Shown: piece after piece, positions 9,125 to 18,196 of the stretch | How the letters are laid out: every line of letters starts with the position of its first letter | How positions within the stretch are numbered: position 1 is the stretch's first letter | Assembly: GCA_947630815.1 (NCBI GenBank) | Contig: CANRJD010000006.1 | Location: forward strand, 1-41,317 | DNA length: 41,317 nucleotides | Reading direction: 5' to 3' | Source: an uncultured Akkermansia sp. | GTDB lineage: Bacteria > Verrucomicrobiota > Verrucomicrobiia > Verrucomicrobiales > Akkermansiaceae | Made by a program: the position numbers and the translations under genes | Notes under the pieces: model-generated | Seen by the model: the letters and a program-made list of their open reading frames with translations, nothing else | Told to the model about the DNA's origin: nothing | The model's database searches: none

Positions 9125-10279
9125 ATGAGGTATATTGCGAACATGCGTATGATGGTATTGATTTCGCTGGCATTTGCGGCGTACGTCTTTTTGCGCGGGG
9201 TGTACCCGCTGGCGTGGAAATGGCCATTCAAAGTCTTGGCGGCGACAGTATTATTGGGGGTGGCATGCATCTTCCCGGTGCTTCGGAGTATGGGCGGGAA
9301 TCTACCCTTTGCGCCGGATCTGCCGGGCTGGTTTCTGTTGACTTACAGCGGTCTCTACATGCTTATGCTTTCCTTTGCCGGCTTATTGTTTGCCGCGTGC
9401 ATCATTTATGATATCCTTCTCCTGTTCATCCCGCGTCTGCGGAAGGGGGAGCATGCTCAGCGGAGGCATCTCCGGGCACGTTTGGCAGGAGCCTCGTTTG
9501 CGGTGGCTGTCTTGATCTGTGGAATTGGAATGTACGAAGCTCTCTGCCCGCCACGCATTCGTGAAGTGAAGCTGCAGCTTCCCGTGGATAAGCCATTTCG
9601 TATTGCGCTCCTGTCAGATCTCCACGTAGATTTTGCGAAGGATGCTTCCACGGTGCGCGGCTGGGTACGGCAAACGATGCAACTCCGACCGGATCTCATC
9701 GCCATTACCGGCGACTTCGTGGATGGCTCAGTACAGCAGCGCGGGAATGCCTTGAGGTCGCTTGCGGAGTTGCGTGCTCCCTTTGGGGTGTACGCTGTGC
9801 CGGGCAATCACGAATATTACTCCGGTTACGGGGAATGGGCGCCTTTCCTGCGTTCTCTGGGGCTTCGACTGCTAGAAAATGAACACGTGACGTTGTCGGA
9901 ACTCGGTGTCGTGCTGGCAGGAGTGACAGATCCTGCGGCGCGCGGCTTTGGCTTTGAGCATCCGAATGTGGCCAAAGCAACGTCGGGCGCGTCGACGGGT
10001 CTCCCGGTCATCCTGCTGGCTCACCAGCCTCAACTCGCGCGAGATGCCAAACGCTGCGGTGTGGCTCTCCAGCTTTCCGGACATACTCACGGCGGCATGA
10101 TACTACCCCTGTGCCCTCTCGTCGCGCGTTTCAATGCGGGCTACGTTTTCGGTCTCTATCGCTCCGGTAACATGCAGGTGTACGTGAATCCCGGCACAAG
10201 CCTGTGGACCATGATGCCGCTGCGTCTCGGCGTGCCTTCCGAGATTACATTGCTGCAAATTGAACCGACGGCACAATGA
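9125..10279 (+). CDS. Membrane-anchored metallophosphoesterase
   Basis: A 384-residue calcineurin-like phosphoesterase of the YaeI/YkuE type. The N-terminal 140 residues contain about four membrane helices, and the catalytic domain follows. All metal-ligand motifs are present: D165 and H167 in LLSDLHVDF, GDFVD at 196-200, GNHE at 227-230, H300 in LLAHQPQ, and GHTHGG at 319-324. Relatives dephosphorylate small phosphoesters, in some cases UDP-2,3-diacylglucosamine or other lipid intermediates; the substrate here is unknown. The catalytic domain follows the helices directly. I prefer the ATG at 9125 over the TTG at 9101 because GAGGG lies 8 bases before it. It stands alone, followed by 260 bases with an intergenic repeat. 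Confidence 0.88.
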   Translation: MRYIANMRMMVLISLAFAAYVFLRGVYPLAWKWPFKVLAATVLLGVACIFPVLRSMGGNLPFAPDLPGWFLLTYSGLYMLMLSFAGLLFAACIIYDILLLFIPRLRKGEHAQRRHLRARLAGASFAVAVLICGIGMYEALCPPRIREVKLQLPVDKPFRIALLSDLHVDFAKDASTVRGWVRQTMQLRPDLIAITGDFVDGSVQQRGNALRSLAELRAPFGVYAVPGNHEYYSGYGEWAPFLRSLGLRLLENEHVTLSELGVVLAGVTDPAARGFGFEHPNVAKATSGASTGLPVILLAHQPQLARDAKRCGVALQLSGHTHGGMILPLCPLVARFNAGYVFGLYRSGNMQVYVNPGTSLWTMMPLRLGVPSEITLLQIEPTAQ

Positions 10280-10320
10280 TGCCGCAAACAAGATTGGTTG
10301 AACAGGGGAGCCCCTTGGAG

Positions 10321-10443
10321 CAACCGCATTTGAGAGAAGTTAATTAGCAGAGAAAAAGCTCCAAACACTTGATTACTCTGTCTATTTCCGAACACGAATT
10401 TCCAAAATCGTACATAGGCAAACGCATTTCCCAATGCACTTGC
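10321..10443. repeat. Dispersed intergenic repeat, second copy
   Basis: CAACCGCATTTGAGAGAAG and GCAGAGAAAAAGCTC match the start of the copy at 15050. The end, AAATCGTACATAGGCAAACG and the imperfect palindrome GCAAACGCATT-TCCC-AATGCACTTGC (10418-10443), matches 36150-36190. A middle stretch, CTATTTCCGAACACGAATTTC, matches 35958-35978. It fills most of the 262-base gap before the potassium transporter gene. Confidence 0.7.
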
Positions 10444-10488
10444 CTTGCTGCCAACAGCTCCCTGACTTGCAAATCTCATTGCCGGGTC

Positions 10489-10517
10489 TTGCTTTATACG
10501 ACTGATTGTGCTAAACT
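10489..10517 (+). promoter_or_regulatory. Possible sigma-70-type promoter of the potassium uptake genes
   Basis: TTGCTT (10489-10494), a 17-base spacer and TAAACT (10512-10517) lie 24 bases before the transporter start. The match is only moderate. Confidence 0.35.
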
Positions 10518-10541
10518 CCGTCCCCGAAGTTACTTGGCGCA

Positions 10542-12356
10542 ATGAACCAAGTCCAAAAGAAGCGATTGGCATACGAGCTGACGGATGGGCTCTCCGGGGT
10601 GTTTTCGCTGCTCGTGGTGCTGTGGGTTATGGGCTTTGTGCAGGAGCAAATGCTCACACAAGGTTGGCATGTCCTATTGGGGGTGTTGGCATGGATCAAT
10701 GCTGCATGCGTGTATTTCCGCATTCTGCGTCCCTTGCTGCGCCGGGGTGAGAAGCGCCTTCCCTCGCGCCCGGACTGCTTCCTGCTGGGGGTGGTCACAC
10801 TCAACTCACTGCTGCTGGCGGGAATCATCACACACGCTGTACCACCGGGTGGTCTGTACGCAGTCATGTGCGTGGCCATGCTGCTGAGCATTGTGCAAAG
10901 CATCTTCTCCGTTGCACGCATGCTTCGGCTGGCGCTCGACATACGATCCGGCGGGGTGCAGAGACTCTCTAAAACTGACCACTGGTCACCGGTCATCATC
11001 TTCTTTTTGGGCATGTCAGCCTGGGTGCTGGTGAGTACCCTGCTGCTCATGACACCCAACGCCCACACCAGCGGCAGCACGATCTCCTTCATCGATGCCC
11101 TTTTCACCTGCGCGAGCGCCACATCCATCACCGGGTTGACCTGCATTGACGTGGGGGCCGAGCTCTCCCGCTTTGGTCAATTCATCGTGCTACTGGATTT
11201 TCAAATCGGCGCCATGGGAGTAATGACGTTCACCTATTTTGTGATGATGATGATCGGCAACCGACTCAGCGTGGAAAACAGCAGCGCCGTTTCCTCGATG
11301 TTAGACCAGGAAAACCTACGCACCATTCCCGCCTTGCTTAGAACCGTGGTGGGTGTGACGCTGAGCATTGAGGCTGTCGGCGCCCTGCTCCTGTACAACA
11401 TGTGGGAAGGAGTGCAGGGAGTGGATCAGGCTCATCTTTTGTTTTACGCCATTTTCCACTCGGTTTCCGCCTTCTGCAACGCCGGCATCACTCTTTTCCC
11501 GGACAACATGGCGCAGAGCGGCGTGAGCTCCTGCTACTCTGCTCAGGTGGTGATGCTGCTGCTCATCATCGCCGGCACCTTGGGCTTCGGCATCTACAGA
11601 GAAGCCTTGGCGAGACTGGGACGTCGGTTGCACCACAAGAAAAACACGCGACGTTGGAGTACGCACTCCTGGTTGGTCATGCGCGTCACCGCCATCGTGT
11701 TACTGGGAGGGTTCCTCGGATTAACCTTCCTGAGCTTCCTGGAACCCTCCTCCACCCACGCCATCACAGGACATTCGCTCTGGGAAAGCTTGTGGAACAC
11801 GGTTGGACGCTCGGCAGGCTTCAATCTCACCGACATCGCGGAGTACGGTCCCGTGTACAAGCTTTTCCTGTGTATCCTCATGTTCGTAGGAGGCAACCCA
11901 GCGGGCACCGGCGGCGGCGTTTTTGCCCCGGTGGTGGCCATCTGTGTGCTCGAAGTATTCCGCGTGCTGCGCGGTCAGCAGGACGTCCAAATTCACGAGC
12001 GTCGCATTGCCCGCTCCACCGTGGAACGAGCCATGGCCACCGTGGTGCTCTCCATTTTCTGGATTATTGTCACCACGATGCTGCTGTTGCTTGTGGAAGA
12101 GTGGAGCAGCGGAGCGGACAAAAGTCATGCAGGGCTTACCCACCTGCTCAACATGCTTTTCCTCGAGGTGAGCGCCTACACCACCACGGGCTACTCGCTC
12201 ATTGATCCCGCTGATCTCTCTTGGTTCTCCAAACTGATCATCACGCTCAACATGCTCTTCGGGCGCATGGGCATGTTCACCTTCATGCTCATTTTCATTA
12301 CTCCCAAACCACCGCAAGCTTTCCGCTACCCGGAAACACGCCTCCCGCTCAACTAA
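10542..12356 (+). CDS. ktrB: TrkH/KtrB-family potassium uptake channel subunit
   Basis: A 604-residue polytopic inner-membrane protein. It has the four pore loops of the TrkH/KtrB superfamily, each with the conserved filter glycine: SATSITGLTCID, SAFCNAGITLF, GRSAGFNLTD and YTTTGYSLIDP. The signature NPAGTGGGVFAPV is also present. It would import K+, with gating by the cytoplasmic RCK protein encoded 21 bases downstream. It carries about 130 extra N-terminal residues with additional helices relative to a typical KtrB of about 450 residues, a long form found in several phyla. Start ATG at 10542; no strong ribosome site is visible. The single-RCK partner makes the Ktr-type name more likely than Trk, but this is inference. 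Confidence 0.9.
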   Translation: MNQVQKKRLAYELTDGLSGVFSLLVVLWVMGFVQEQMLTQGWHVLLGVLAWINAACVYFRILRPLLRRGEKRLPSRPDCFLLGVVTLNSLLLAGIITHAVPPGGLYAVMCVAMLLSIVQSIFSVARMLRLALDIRSGGVQRLSKTDHWSPVIIFFLGMSAWVLVSTLLLMTPNAHTSGSTISFIDALFTCASATSITGLTCIDVGAELSRFGQFIVLLDFQIGAMGVMTFTYFVMMMIGNRLSVENSSAVSSMLDQENLRTIPALLRTVVGVTLSIEAVGALLLYNMWEGVQGVDQAHLLFYAIFHSVSAFCNAGITLFPDNMAQSGVSSCYSAQVVMLLLIIAGTLGFGIYREALARLGRRLHHKKNTRRWSTHSWLVMRVTAIVLLGGFLGLTFLSFLEPSSTHAITGHSLWESLWNTVGRSAGFNLTDIAEYGPVYKLFLCILMFVGGNPAGTGGGVFAPVVAICVLEVFRVLRGQQDVQIHERRIARSTVERAMATVVLSIFWIIVTTMLLLLVEEWSSGADKSHAGLTHLLNMLFLEVSAYTTTGYSLIDPADLSWFSKLIITLNMLFGRMGMFTFMLIFITPKPPQAFRYPETRLPLN

Positions 12357-12377
12357 CCCTCACACCAACATACAACT

Positions 12378-13094
12378 ATGGCTCATTCCAGAAAATTCGT
12401 CATCATCGGCATCGGGCAATTCGGGCGAGCTCTCGCCCTGCACCTGCATGATGAGGGGTACGAGGTCACCGCCATCGATGAGCGCGAATCCGTCATCAAT
12501 GACATTAAAGACAAGGTCACGCAACCCATCATCGGCGATGCCACACGCGACAGCCTTCTCGACAAGTTGGATTTGGGAACCAACACGCACGTGATTGTAG
12601 CCGTCGGCGAAAAGTTTGAGCGCAATCTGCTCATCGCCGCTCATCTTAAAATCAGCAAGAAAGTGGAGCATCTCTACGTACGCTCGGTGAATGAACTTCA
12701 GGCAGAGATGCTCAAATTGCTTGGCATCAACGAACTTTTCCGTGTGGAAGACGTGGCTGCTCGCCAGCTGGCGCGACGTTTCGTCAACCGCAGTTTCAAG
12801 AGTCTCACAACAATTGACTCTACGCACTCTCTCGCCGAGGTGCCGCTGCCGGACGAATGGCTCGGCAAATCTCTTATGGAATCGGGGCTGCGCTCAAAGT
12901 ACAAACTCAACCTCATCACCGTGCGGCGCGGCTCACCTAGTGAAACACCCTCAGACGAAGCTCTCATTGAACAGCCTGAGCAGCCTGTCGTTGGCACCCC
13001 GGATCCCGCCATGGTGTTCCAACAAAACGATGTACTCGTCCTCTTTGGCAAGCAGAGTGATCTGGATAACTTTGTCAAGGATATCGAGGACTGA
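12378..13094 (+). CDS. ktrA: KtrA/TrkA-type RCK regulatory subunit of potassium uptake
   Basis: A 238-residue cytosolic protein. The Rossmann RCK_N domain (about 5-135) starts with KFVIIGIGQFGRALA, whose GxGxFG binds a nucleotide; an acidic residue (AIDE) ends the second strand, and GDATR is conserved. A TrkA_C domain follows, from about 140 to the end. One RCK_N plus one TrkA_C is the KtrA architecture; E. coli TrkA has two of each. It would form a ring that controls the transporter encoded immediately upstream (21-base gap). The HAD gene follows after 13 bases, so the three probably share a transcript. Confidence 0.9.
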   Translation: MAHSRKFVIIGIGQFGRALALHLHDEGYEVTAIDERESVINDIKDKVTQPIIGDATRDSLLDKLDLGTNTHVIVAVGEKFERNLLIAAHLKISKKVEHLYVRSVNELQAEMLKLLGINELFRVEDVAARQLARRFVNRSFKSLTTIDSTHSLAEVPLPDEWLGKSLMESGLRSKYKLNLITVRRGSPSETPSDEALIEQPEQPVVGTPDPAMVFQQNDVLVLFGKQSDLDNFVKDIED

Positions 13095-13107
13095 TATCAC
13101 TCCCCAT

Positions 13108-13737
13108 ATGCCACGCGTGATTCTCCCAACTTGTTGGTTTGCTGGCTATATCTTCGATCTGGACGGCACACTGGTGGACAGCATGCCCCTGCACTTCCGG
13201 GCTTGGCGCCAGGCGTTGCACAATGCCGGAGCAGATGCCTCCGTCTTTGATTGGGATGATTTTCTAGCCCACGGTGGGATGGCCGCTGTGGACATCGTAA
13301 AGGATCTGAACCGCAAGCATGCGCTCTCCATGCATCCTGAACAGGTGGCTCTTGCCAAACGTTCCCTCTATGCCGATTATGTTGCCAGAGAAAAGTTACC
13401 CGTCATCCCAGAGACTGTAGGGCTTGTGCACGAGCTACGCCTCCGCGGCATTCCTTACGCCATCGGTACGGGCAGCGCCATCGCCGGGGCCCTTCAAACG
13501 CTCCGCGCAGCTGGTCTGCAAGAACTTTTTCCCCTCATCGTCACCCCGGAAGACGTGGAGCGCGGCAAACCTGCTCCGGATATTTTTTTGCGTGCCGCTG
13601 AACTCATGGGCATTCCTGCGAGTAACTGTGTCGTATTCGAGGACGCCGACCCCGGGATACGCGCCGCCACCGCCGCAGGCATGCATTTCGTGCGCGTTCT
13701 GCCCTCCTCTCCTGACCAACCATGCTCTCCGATCTAG
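13108..13737 (+). CDS. HAD-superfamily phosphatase (beta-phosphoglucomutase/YqaB-like)
   Basis: A 209-residue haloacid-dehalogenase hydrolase of subfamily IA. Motif I is FDLDGTLVD with nucleophile D17 and acid/base D19, motif II is IGTGS, the lysine of motif III is in ERGKPAPDIF, and motif IV is FEDADPGI. The alpha-helical cap lies between residues 25 and 85. Closest in feel are the sugar-phosphate phosphatases and beta-phosphoglucomutase-like proteins. Start ATG at 13108 follows the RCK gene by 13 bases; upstream in-frame codons read through that gene in another frame and are not meaningful. No link to potassium transport is evident beyond co-transcription. Confidence 0.85.
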   Translation: MPRVILPTCWFAGYIFDLDGTLVDSMPLHFRAWRQALHNAGADASVFDWDDFLAHGGMAAVDIVKDLNRKHALSMHPEQVALAKRSLYADYVAREKLPVIPETVGLVHELRLRGIPYAIGTGSAIAGALQTLRAAGLQELFPLIVTPEDVERGKPAPDIFLRAAELMGIPASNCVVFEDADPGIRAATAAGMHFVRVLPSSPDQPCSPI

Positions 13738-13855
13738 GAGACTTCCCAAAAATTCTTCCGCGAACTCTCCATTCCTCACGATATGTTCCGGAAGGAAGTC
13801 GGCCTAGGAGTGGGCAATTCTTGCAAACTACCCGTCGAAACTACACGCGAGAGCA

Positions 13856-14824
13856 TCAATCCAGAGGCACAAGCTCGTACTTGCGCGAACCAAGTCCCAT
13901 CTGCTCAGCGTATTCAAGCTGGTGCAAACCTCCTCGAGATTCGATACGCTCCTTGAGATCGTGCAATTCCGCTTCAGGCAGTTTGTACAGGAGATCAACG
14001 CTCGCCTGATCTACCGCCAGAATATCCGTGGATGCTACGATGCCAATGTCGCTCGCTTTGGGTGGAGCCGCCTCCACCCCCATACAATCACAATCTACGG
14101 ACATGTTGCGCATCACATTGATGAAGGTGATATGCTTCCCAAAGTGATCCACCGTGGCCTTAGCGGACTCCACCATATTCTCCATGAACGGAGCTTGGCT
14201 ACTTGCCCACGTGTTTCCCGGGGTGGAACCATGCACCATTGCCTTACCAATCTTGCCGTCTGCACACCCAATGGCAATATTCTTGATCGAGCCACCAAAG
14301 CCCCCCATGGGATGCCCCTTAAAATGCGTGAGCACTATCATCGAATCGTAGTTCAGAATGTTCCGACCCATGCTCATTTCCTTAAAGCGCTTGCCGCCCT
14401 TCACCGGCAGCATCACTGTACCCTCCTCATCCATGATATCCACCGGGCAGAATGTCCAACCGTTCACCTTAAGTGTTTCGCGATGTTTCTCAGTGGTATC
14501 GCGACCTCCCACATATAGCGTATTGGTCTCAACGAGCGTGCTATTAGGAACAGCCTCCTGTAGAGCCTTCACCATCGGAACGGGGATAATATTGGGACCG
14601 TGCGGCTCGCCGGAATGCCACTTAATGGCCACCTTCCCCTGAATATCGGCCTTCACATGGTTGTATATTTTAAGCAAACCTACCGGGCTAATATCTTTCG
14701 TAAAATACACCTTAGCTACCGGCTGTTCCGGGCTCGTCTGCCCCGGTCGGGCAGGATCACATTCTGCCATACACAAACTAGCACCTGTTGTCATTAGAGT
14801 GATGAGGTTAAAAAGCGTTTTCAT
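13856..14824 (-). CDS. Exported DUF362-family protein
   Basis: A 322-residue protein that begins with a Sec-type signal peptide (MKTLFNLITLMTTGASLCMA, then EC). The mature part matches DUF362, with KVAIKWHSGEPHG, a central LTHFKGHPMGGFGGSIKNIAIGC and the later VASTDILAVDQASVDLLY. DUF362 proteins are often fused to 4Fe-4S ferredoxin domains, but no ferredoxin CxxCxxC motif is present here. The molecular role of the family is poorly known. I chose the ATG at 14824 over the one at 14839 because the signal peptide then begins MKTLF. A possible promoter (TTGACC, 18 bases, TAAGCT on the - strand) covers 14870-14899. The gene is convergent with the HAD gene and separated by 118 bases in which I see nothing. 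Confidence 0.82.
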   Translation of the reverse strand: MKTLFNLITLMTTGASLCMAECDPARPGQTSPEQPVAKVYFTKDISPVGLLKIYNHVKADIQGKVAIKWHSGEPHGPNIIPVPMVKALQEAVPNSTLVETNTLYVGGRDTTEKHRETLKVNGWTFCPVDIMDEEGTVMLPVKGGKRFKEMSMGRNILNYDSMIVLTHFKGHPMGGFGGSIKNIAIGCADGKIGKAMVHGSTPGNTWASSQAPFMENMVESAKATVDHFGKHITFINVMRNMSVDCDCMGVEAAPPKASDIGIVASTDILAVDQASVDLLYKLPEAELHDLKERIESRGGLHQLEYAEQMGLGSRKYELVPLD

Positions 14825-15049
14825 GATGGATGGGATCACCAGTAGGACCCGCTTCCCTTCTGTTCCCCAAGCTTACACTCCTAGGAAGGGGTTGGTCAAG
14901 CATATTTTGCAAAAAAACAAGAGAAAAAACCATTTTATTCGAAGGAGGTACCAGCTTCAGGTCCCTTTCTCGCACGCAAAGTTCAGAAACTACCTTGCGA
15001 TAAAATCAGAAATGACCATCCATTGCTCCCCAATCACTCTATCCCAGGG

Positions 15050-15139
15050 CAACCGAATTTGAGAGAAGGTAATCAACAGAGAAAAGGCTCTTATTGACCG
15101 ATATCACTGTCTATACGTATCAAAAATCATGACAGCAAA
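15050..15139. repeat. Dispersed intergenic repeat, third copy (modules A and B)
   Basis: CAACCGAATTTGAGAGAAGG and CAACAGAGAAAAGGCTC match the copy at 10321. The following block from TTATTGACCGATATCA to TACGTATCAAAAATCATGAC (15091-15139) is nearly identical to 36012-36060. The rest of the 340-base gap between the DUF362 gene and the esterase (14840-15049) holds only the candidate DUF362 promoter. Confidence 0.75.
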
Positions 15140-15179
15140 AGAAGAATTTTTCGTGAAACAAATGGGAAACGGTACAGCA

Positions 15180-16601
15180 TTACTCTACAACGAGCGTATA
15201 ATATTCCCCCTGTTGAGTAAACTTAGCGGGTTTGCCGGCGACCGTAATTTGAGCGTCCGGCAGCGGAGAAGGCAGCACCCAGCGAACCTGAGGCAATCCA
15301 CTGAGGTGTAGCTGCAGAGTAGCACCCGGTTCCAACTTGACAGAAACGCATGCGCTACCATCCAAACTCACCGGACTTTCCTCGGAACCGATGCTGAGAG
15401 TGCGCCCCTCCGCCAATTCCCACGACTGGTCGGCAGCAACTGTCACGGGTAATTGCATGGAGAGATCCCCCTGCTTAAGCACAATTCCTTTCGCTCCAAT
15501 GCTCACGTGGGGCTTATTCTTGTTCGCCGCAAGGAGGAGGATTCGCCCGCTGAAGGGGTCATCCACCACAATACCTCCTACCGACCAATCTTTCACCACT
15601 TTTTCCTCCGCCACATTGGCCGCTGCAACATCCCAAGTGGCAACCTGATCTGCCTGAGGAGCCTTTCCTCCCCACCAGGCAGCGGGAGAATCCAAAGACG
15701 CCTTCGGGTCATCATTGCGAACGGGAGAAAATGGCAATTTCTCCAAAGTCGCCACAGCGTACGCATAGCGTGCACCGATGGTGATCTGCGATTTTCCATC
15801 GTAGTGCACGCCCATAGAATCTCCTGCAGTGATTTTAGTGAGATCCCGCGTACGTACCCAACCCACATTCTTCTTCTTGCGGGCCATGTCTCCAAGCAGT
15901 CCGGCCGTTGTGTCTCCCGCAGCGTTCTTGTTTTCCCTACCGTTCCACGTAGCGCACTCACCGACCACAGCGTATTTAATTGCTCCCTTCTTAGTCTCTT
16001 TTCCCACGCGGGTCAGAAGGCTCAAAAAGCGGGCAGGCGCCTCCGTAATCTCCACATCTGTGCCGTCAGATTCGCCCTGTAAGTACAGGAGGGCATGCAC
16101 CTGATAGCGTCCTTGAAGGGCAGCAAGAGCTTCCTTCACCGTGGCGCTCAAGGATTTGTACCCGGGCGCATCCGGTAGCCAGCAGCTGTTACTGCCACCG
16201 TCCAGAGAGGCCTTAATGACAGCTACTTTGTCTGCTTTTGTGGTATGCCATTTATGGCGCTGCATCATGGAGCAGAAACCGTATTCCGGTCCCATGCAGA
16301 GCGAACCGGCATAATTCGGCAGCTGGGGAGCTACCGTTGACCAGCTCGGGCTCTTCTCGAACCGCTCTCCTGTACTGCGCACCATATTGCCGTTCCAGAG
16401 CAGTCCATCACTCTTGTAGCGCTCCAGCTGCTCGGCAGTGGCAGGGGTACCCTTTACCGCGCCCAGCGAGTTAGATTGCCCGGTGAGGATGTACACGTGG
16501 TTAGACTGCGCGACTACAGCGGACGCCCCCAGCAAAGCAGCCATCCATATCCCATGGATGAAGGTCTGGATACATTGCATTCCTCCCATAGTTGTAGTCA
16601 T
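15180..16601 (-). CDS. Exported sialate-O-acetylesterase-like SGNH hydrolase
   Basis: A 473-residue carbohydrate esterase of the SASA type, probably removing O-acetyl groups from sialic acid or other host or plant glycans outside the cytoplasm. After a signal-peptide-like N terminus (IWMAALLGASAVVAQ) come all catalytic blocks: LTGQSNSLG with nucleophile serine 43, the LQGESDG block, and VHYDGKSQ with the catalytic histidine. A C-terminal beta-rich domain of about 170 residues ends the protein. It is the last gene of a - strand cluster, 71 bases after an inactive paralogue with the same layout. The start is uncertain: ATGs at 16631, 16601 and 16580 are in frame, and a GGAGGA sequence abuts the last of them too closely to be a normal ribosome site. 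Confidence 0.85.
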   Translation of the reverse strand: MTTTMGGMQCIQTFIHGIWMAALLGASAVVAQSNHVYILTGQSNSLGAVKGTPATAEQLERYKSDGLLWNGNMVRSTGERFEKSPSWSTVAPQLPNYAGSLCMGPEYGFCSMMQRHKWHTTKADKVAVIKASLDGGSNSCWLPDAPGYKSLSATVKEALAALQGRYQVHALLYLQGESDGTDVEITEAPARFLSLLTRVGKETKKGAIKYAVVGECATWNGRENKNAAGDTTAGLLGDMARKKKNVGWVRTRDLTKITAGDSMGVHYDGKSQITIGARYAYAVATLEKLPFSPVRNDDPKASLDSPAAWWGGKAPQADQVATWDVAAANVAEEKVVKDWSVGGIVVDDPFSGRILLLAANKNKPHVSIGAKGIVLKQGDLSMQLPVTVAADQSWELAEGRTLSIGSEESPVSLDGSACVSVKLEPGATLQLHLSGLPQVRWVLPSPLPDAQITVAGKPAKFTQQGEYYTLVVE

Positions 16602-16672
16602 ATCGAAATTCAGAAACGAGCGAGATGTCAAGTCCTACAAATCCGAAGCGCAAAGATCAAGTCTGCCCCAGT

Positions 16673-18196
16673 TCATTTCTTGGTCGCGGCCTCATCCAGT
16701 GTGATCGTGTAGGAACCATCATCCTGCTTGGCTATCTTCGCAGGCTTACCTCCCACCGTGATGACGGTTTTGATTGGCTGGGGGGGCAAAGACCACGTGA
16801 CTGTTGGCAGATCAGTCAGGTGCAACTCAAGGGTAGCATTGCTCATCGCCTGCAAACTGATGCATGCGTTGCCGGAAAGTTGCACGGGTTTGTCCTTATC
16901 CCCCAAGCAAATGACACGCCCGCTCTTTATTTCCCATGTTTGGTTCGTAGTGACCTCAACAGGTACCTTCAGGGTGAGGTTGGCATTTTTCACACGGATG
17001 CCGCTCGAGCCGAGTTGAATCTTGGCTGGAGTCGCAGCATCCTTCGGCTCAATCACCACATTGCCAGTGAAGGGATCTTCCACTTCAATGCCGCCGACGG
17101 CCCAATCTGCAGAGATTTTCTCCGTTGTATTTGCTGAGGAAATATCCCACAGCGCCACACTGTCCGGTTGAGGCATTTTGCCGGCCCACCAAGCATGCGG
17201 GGTATTGAGCGCAGAACCCACTGAGTCATTACGAGAGGACGGAATGGAGAGGCCTTCCAAAATGGCTGTGGCATACGCATAGCGAGCCCCAATGGCAAGC
17301 TGAGATTTGCCATCGTATTTGTTGGAATTGCCGATACGATTTAAATCACGTGTACGCACCCAGCCCATCGTCCTTTTCTTTTTCTGCACGAAGTTTTGCA
17401 TCAGCTTTACTACTGTCTTGCCATCCTTGGCGGCAAAGTCGCCATCCTTCGGAGCAGCGTTTTCGCCAACGATGACCAGCTTGGGCATTCCCTTCTTGAG
17501 CAACTTGGGCACCACTTTCTTACCGGTCCCCGCTTCCTTGGACGGTTCTTCCCCGGCCTTCAGCGGAGGTTCCCCATTGCGTATGTCCTTATCCATCCGA
17601 GAGAGCATATCTTGGAACTGTTGCACGACGGAGGGGATACGATCCTCCTTTTCCTCTTCACCATTCAACCAGAGGAAAGCGCGAATAACGCAACGTCCCT
17701 TGAGATCATTGGAACCAGCTGCTGCTGCCACGCTTCGAATGAAGGAATTATATACGTTCCCGTCGCGTTTCCAGCCTTCATTGCCAGAAGGATCGTTGAT
17801 GGCGCCTTTGATAACGCGGATATTTTCGCCGGGAGCGCTGTGCCACTTGCGTCGCTGCATCATGTTACAAAAACCGTACTCGGGTCCCATACTAAACACG
17901 GAGGGCTTACCTTCGGCATTTGTTTCCTGAGCTGGGAGCTGTGGCGCAACCATACTCCAGTTGGAAGGCGCCACAACCTCGCCCGTGCTGCTCATGTTGC
18001 CATTCCACAGATAAGAGTAGCTCTTGTAGTCAGATATTTGCTCCTTTGTGAGAGCGCCGCCCTTCACCGTACCTAAGGCGTTTGCACCTCCGGCCAGCAA
18101 ATAGATATAATTTGTTTCTTTGACCGCACTCACAGAGCAAAATGCCCCGACGAGCCACGCGCTCAGAACTCCGATTCGTATGAGTTTGTTTTTCAT
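16673..18196 (-). CDS. Esterase-like pseudoenzyme, paralogue of the neighbouring sialate-O-acetylesterase
   Basis: A 507-residue exported protein (signal peptide about 1-24, ending SVSA). It aligns along its whole length with the next gene: shared SYLWNGNM/LLWNGNM, MGPEYGFCNMMQRRKWH, GWVRTRDL, YDGKSQ and GARYAYA. The catalytic motifs are lost. LTGQSNSLG has become LAGGANALG (alanine 38 replaces the serine nucleophile), the QGESD block reads NGEEE, and the histidine before YDGKSQ is a lysine. It therefore cannot work as an SGNH esterase by the usual mechanism. It has also gained a lysine/glutamate-rich insertion around 205-240. Its ATG overlaps the stop of the GH84 gene by 4 bases, so expression is coupled. 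A binding or scaffolding role is inference. Confidence 0.85.
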   Translation of the reverse strand: MKNKLIRIGVLSAWLVGAFCSVSAVKETNYIYLLAGGANALGTVKGGALTKEQISDYKSYSYLWNGNMSSTGEVVAPSNWSMVAPQLPAQETNAEGKPSVFSMGPEYGFCNMMQRRKWHSAPGENIRVIKGAINDPSGNEGWKRDGNVYNSFIRSVAAAAGSNDLKGRCVIRAFLWLNGEEEKEDRIPSVVQQFQDMLSRMDKDIRNGEPPLKAGEEPSKEAGTGKKVVPKLLKKGMPKLVIVGENAAPKDGDFAAKDGKTVVKLMQNFVQKKKRTMGWVRTRDLNRIGNSNKYDGKSQLAIGARYAYATAILEGLSIPSSRNDSVGSALNTPHAWWAGKMPQPDSVALWDISSANTTEKISADWAVGGIEVEDPFTGNVVIEPKDAATPAKIQLGSSGIRVKNANLTLKVPVEVTTNQTWEIKSGRVICLGDKDKPVQLSGNACISLQAMSNATLELHLTDLPTVTWSLPPQPIKTVITVGGKPAKIAKQDDGSYTITLDEAATKK

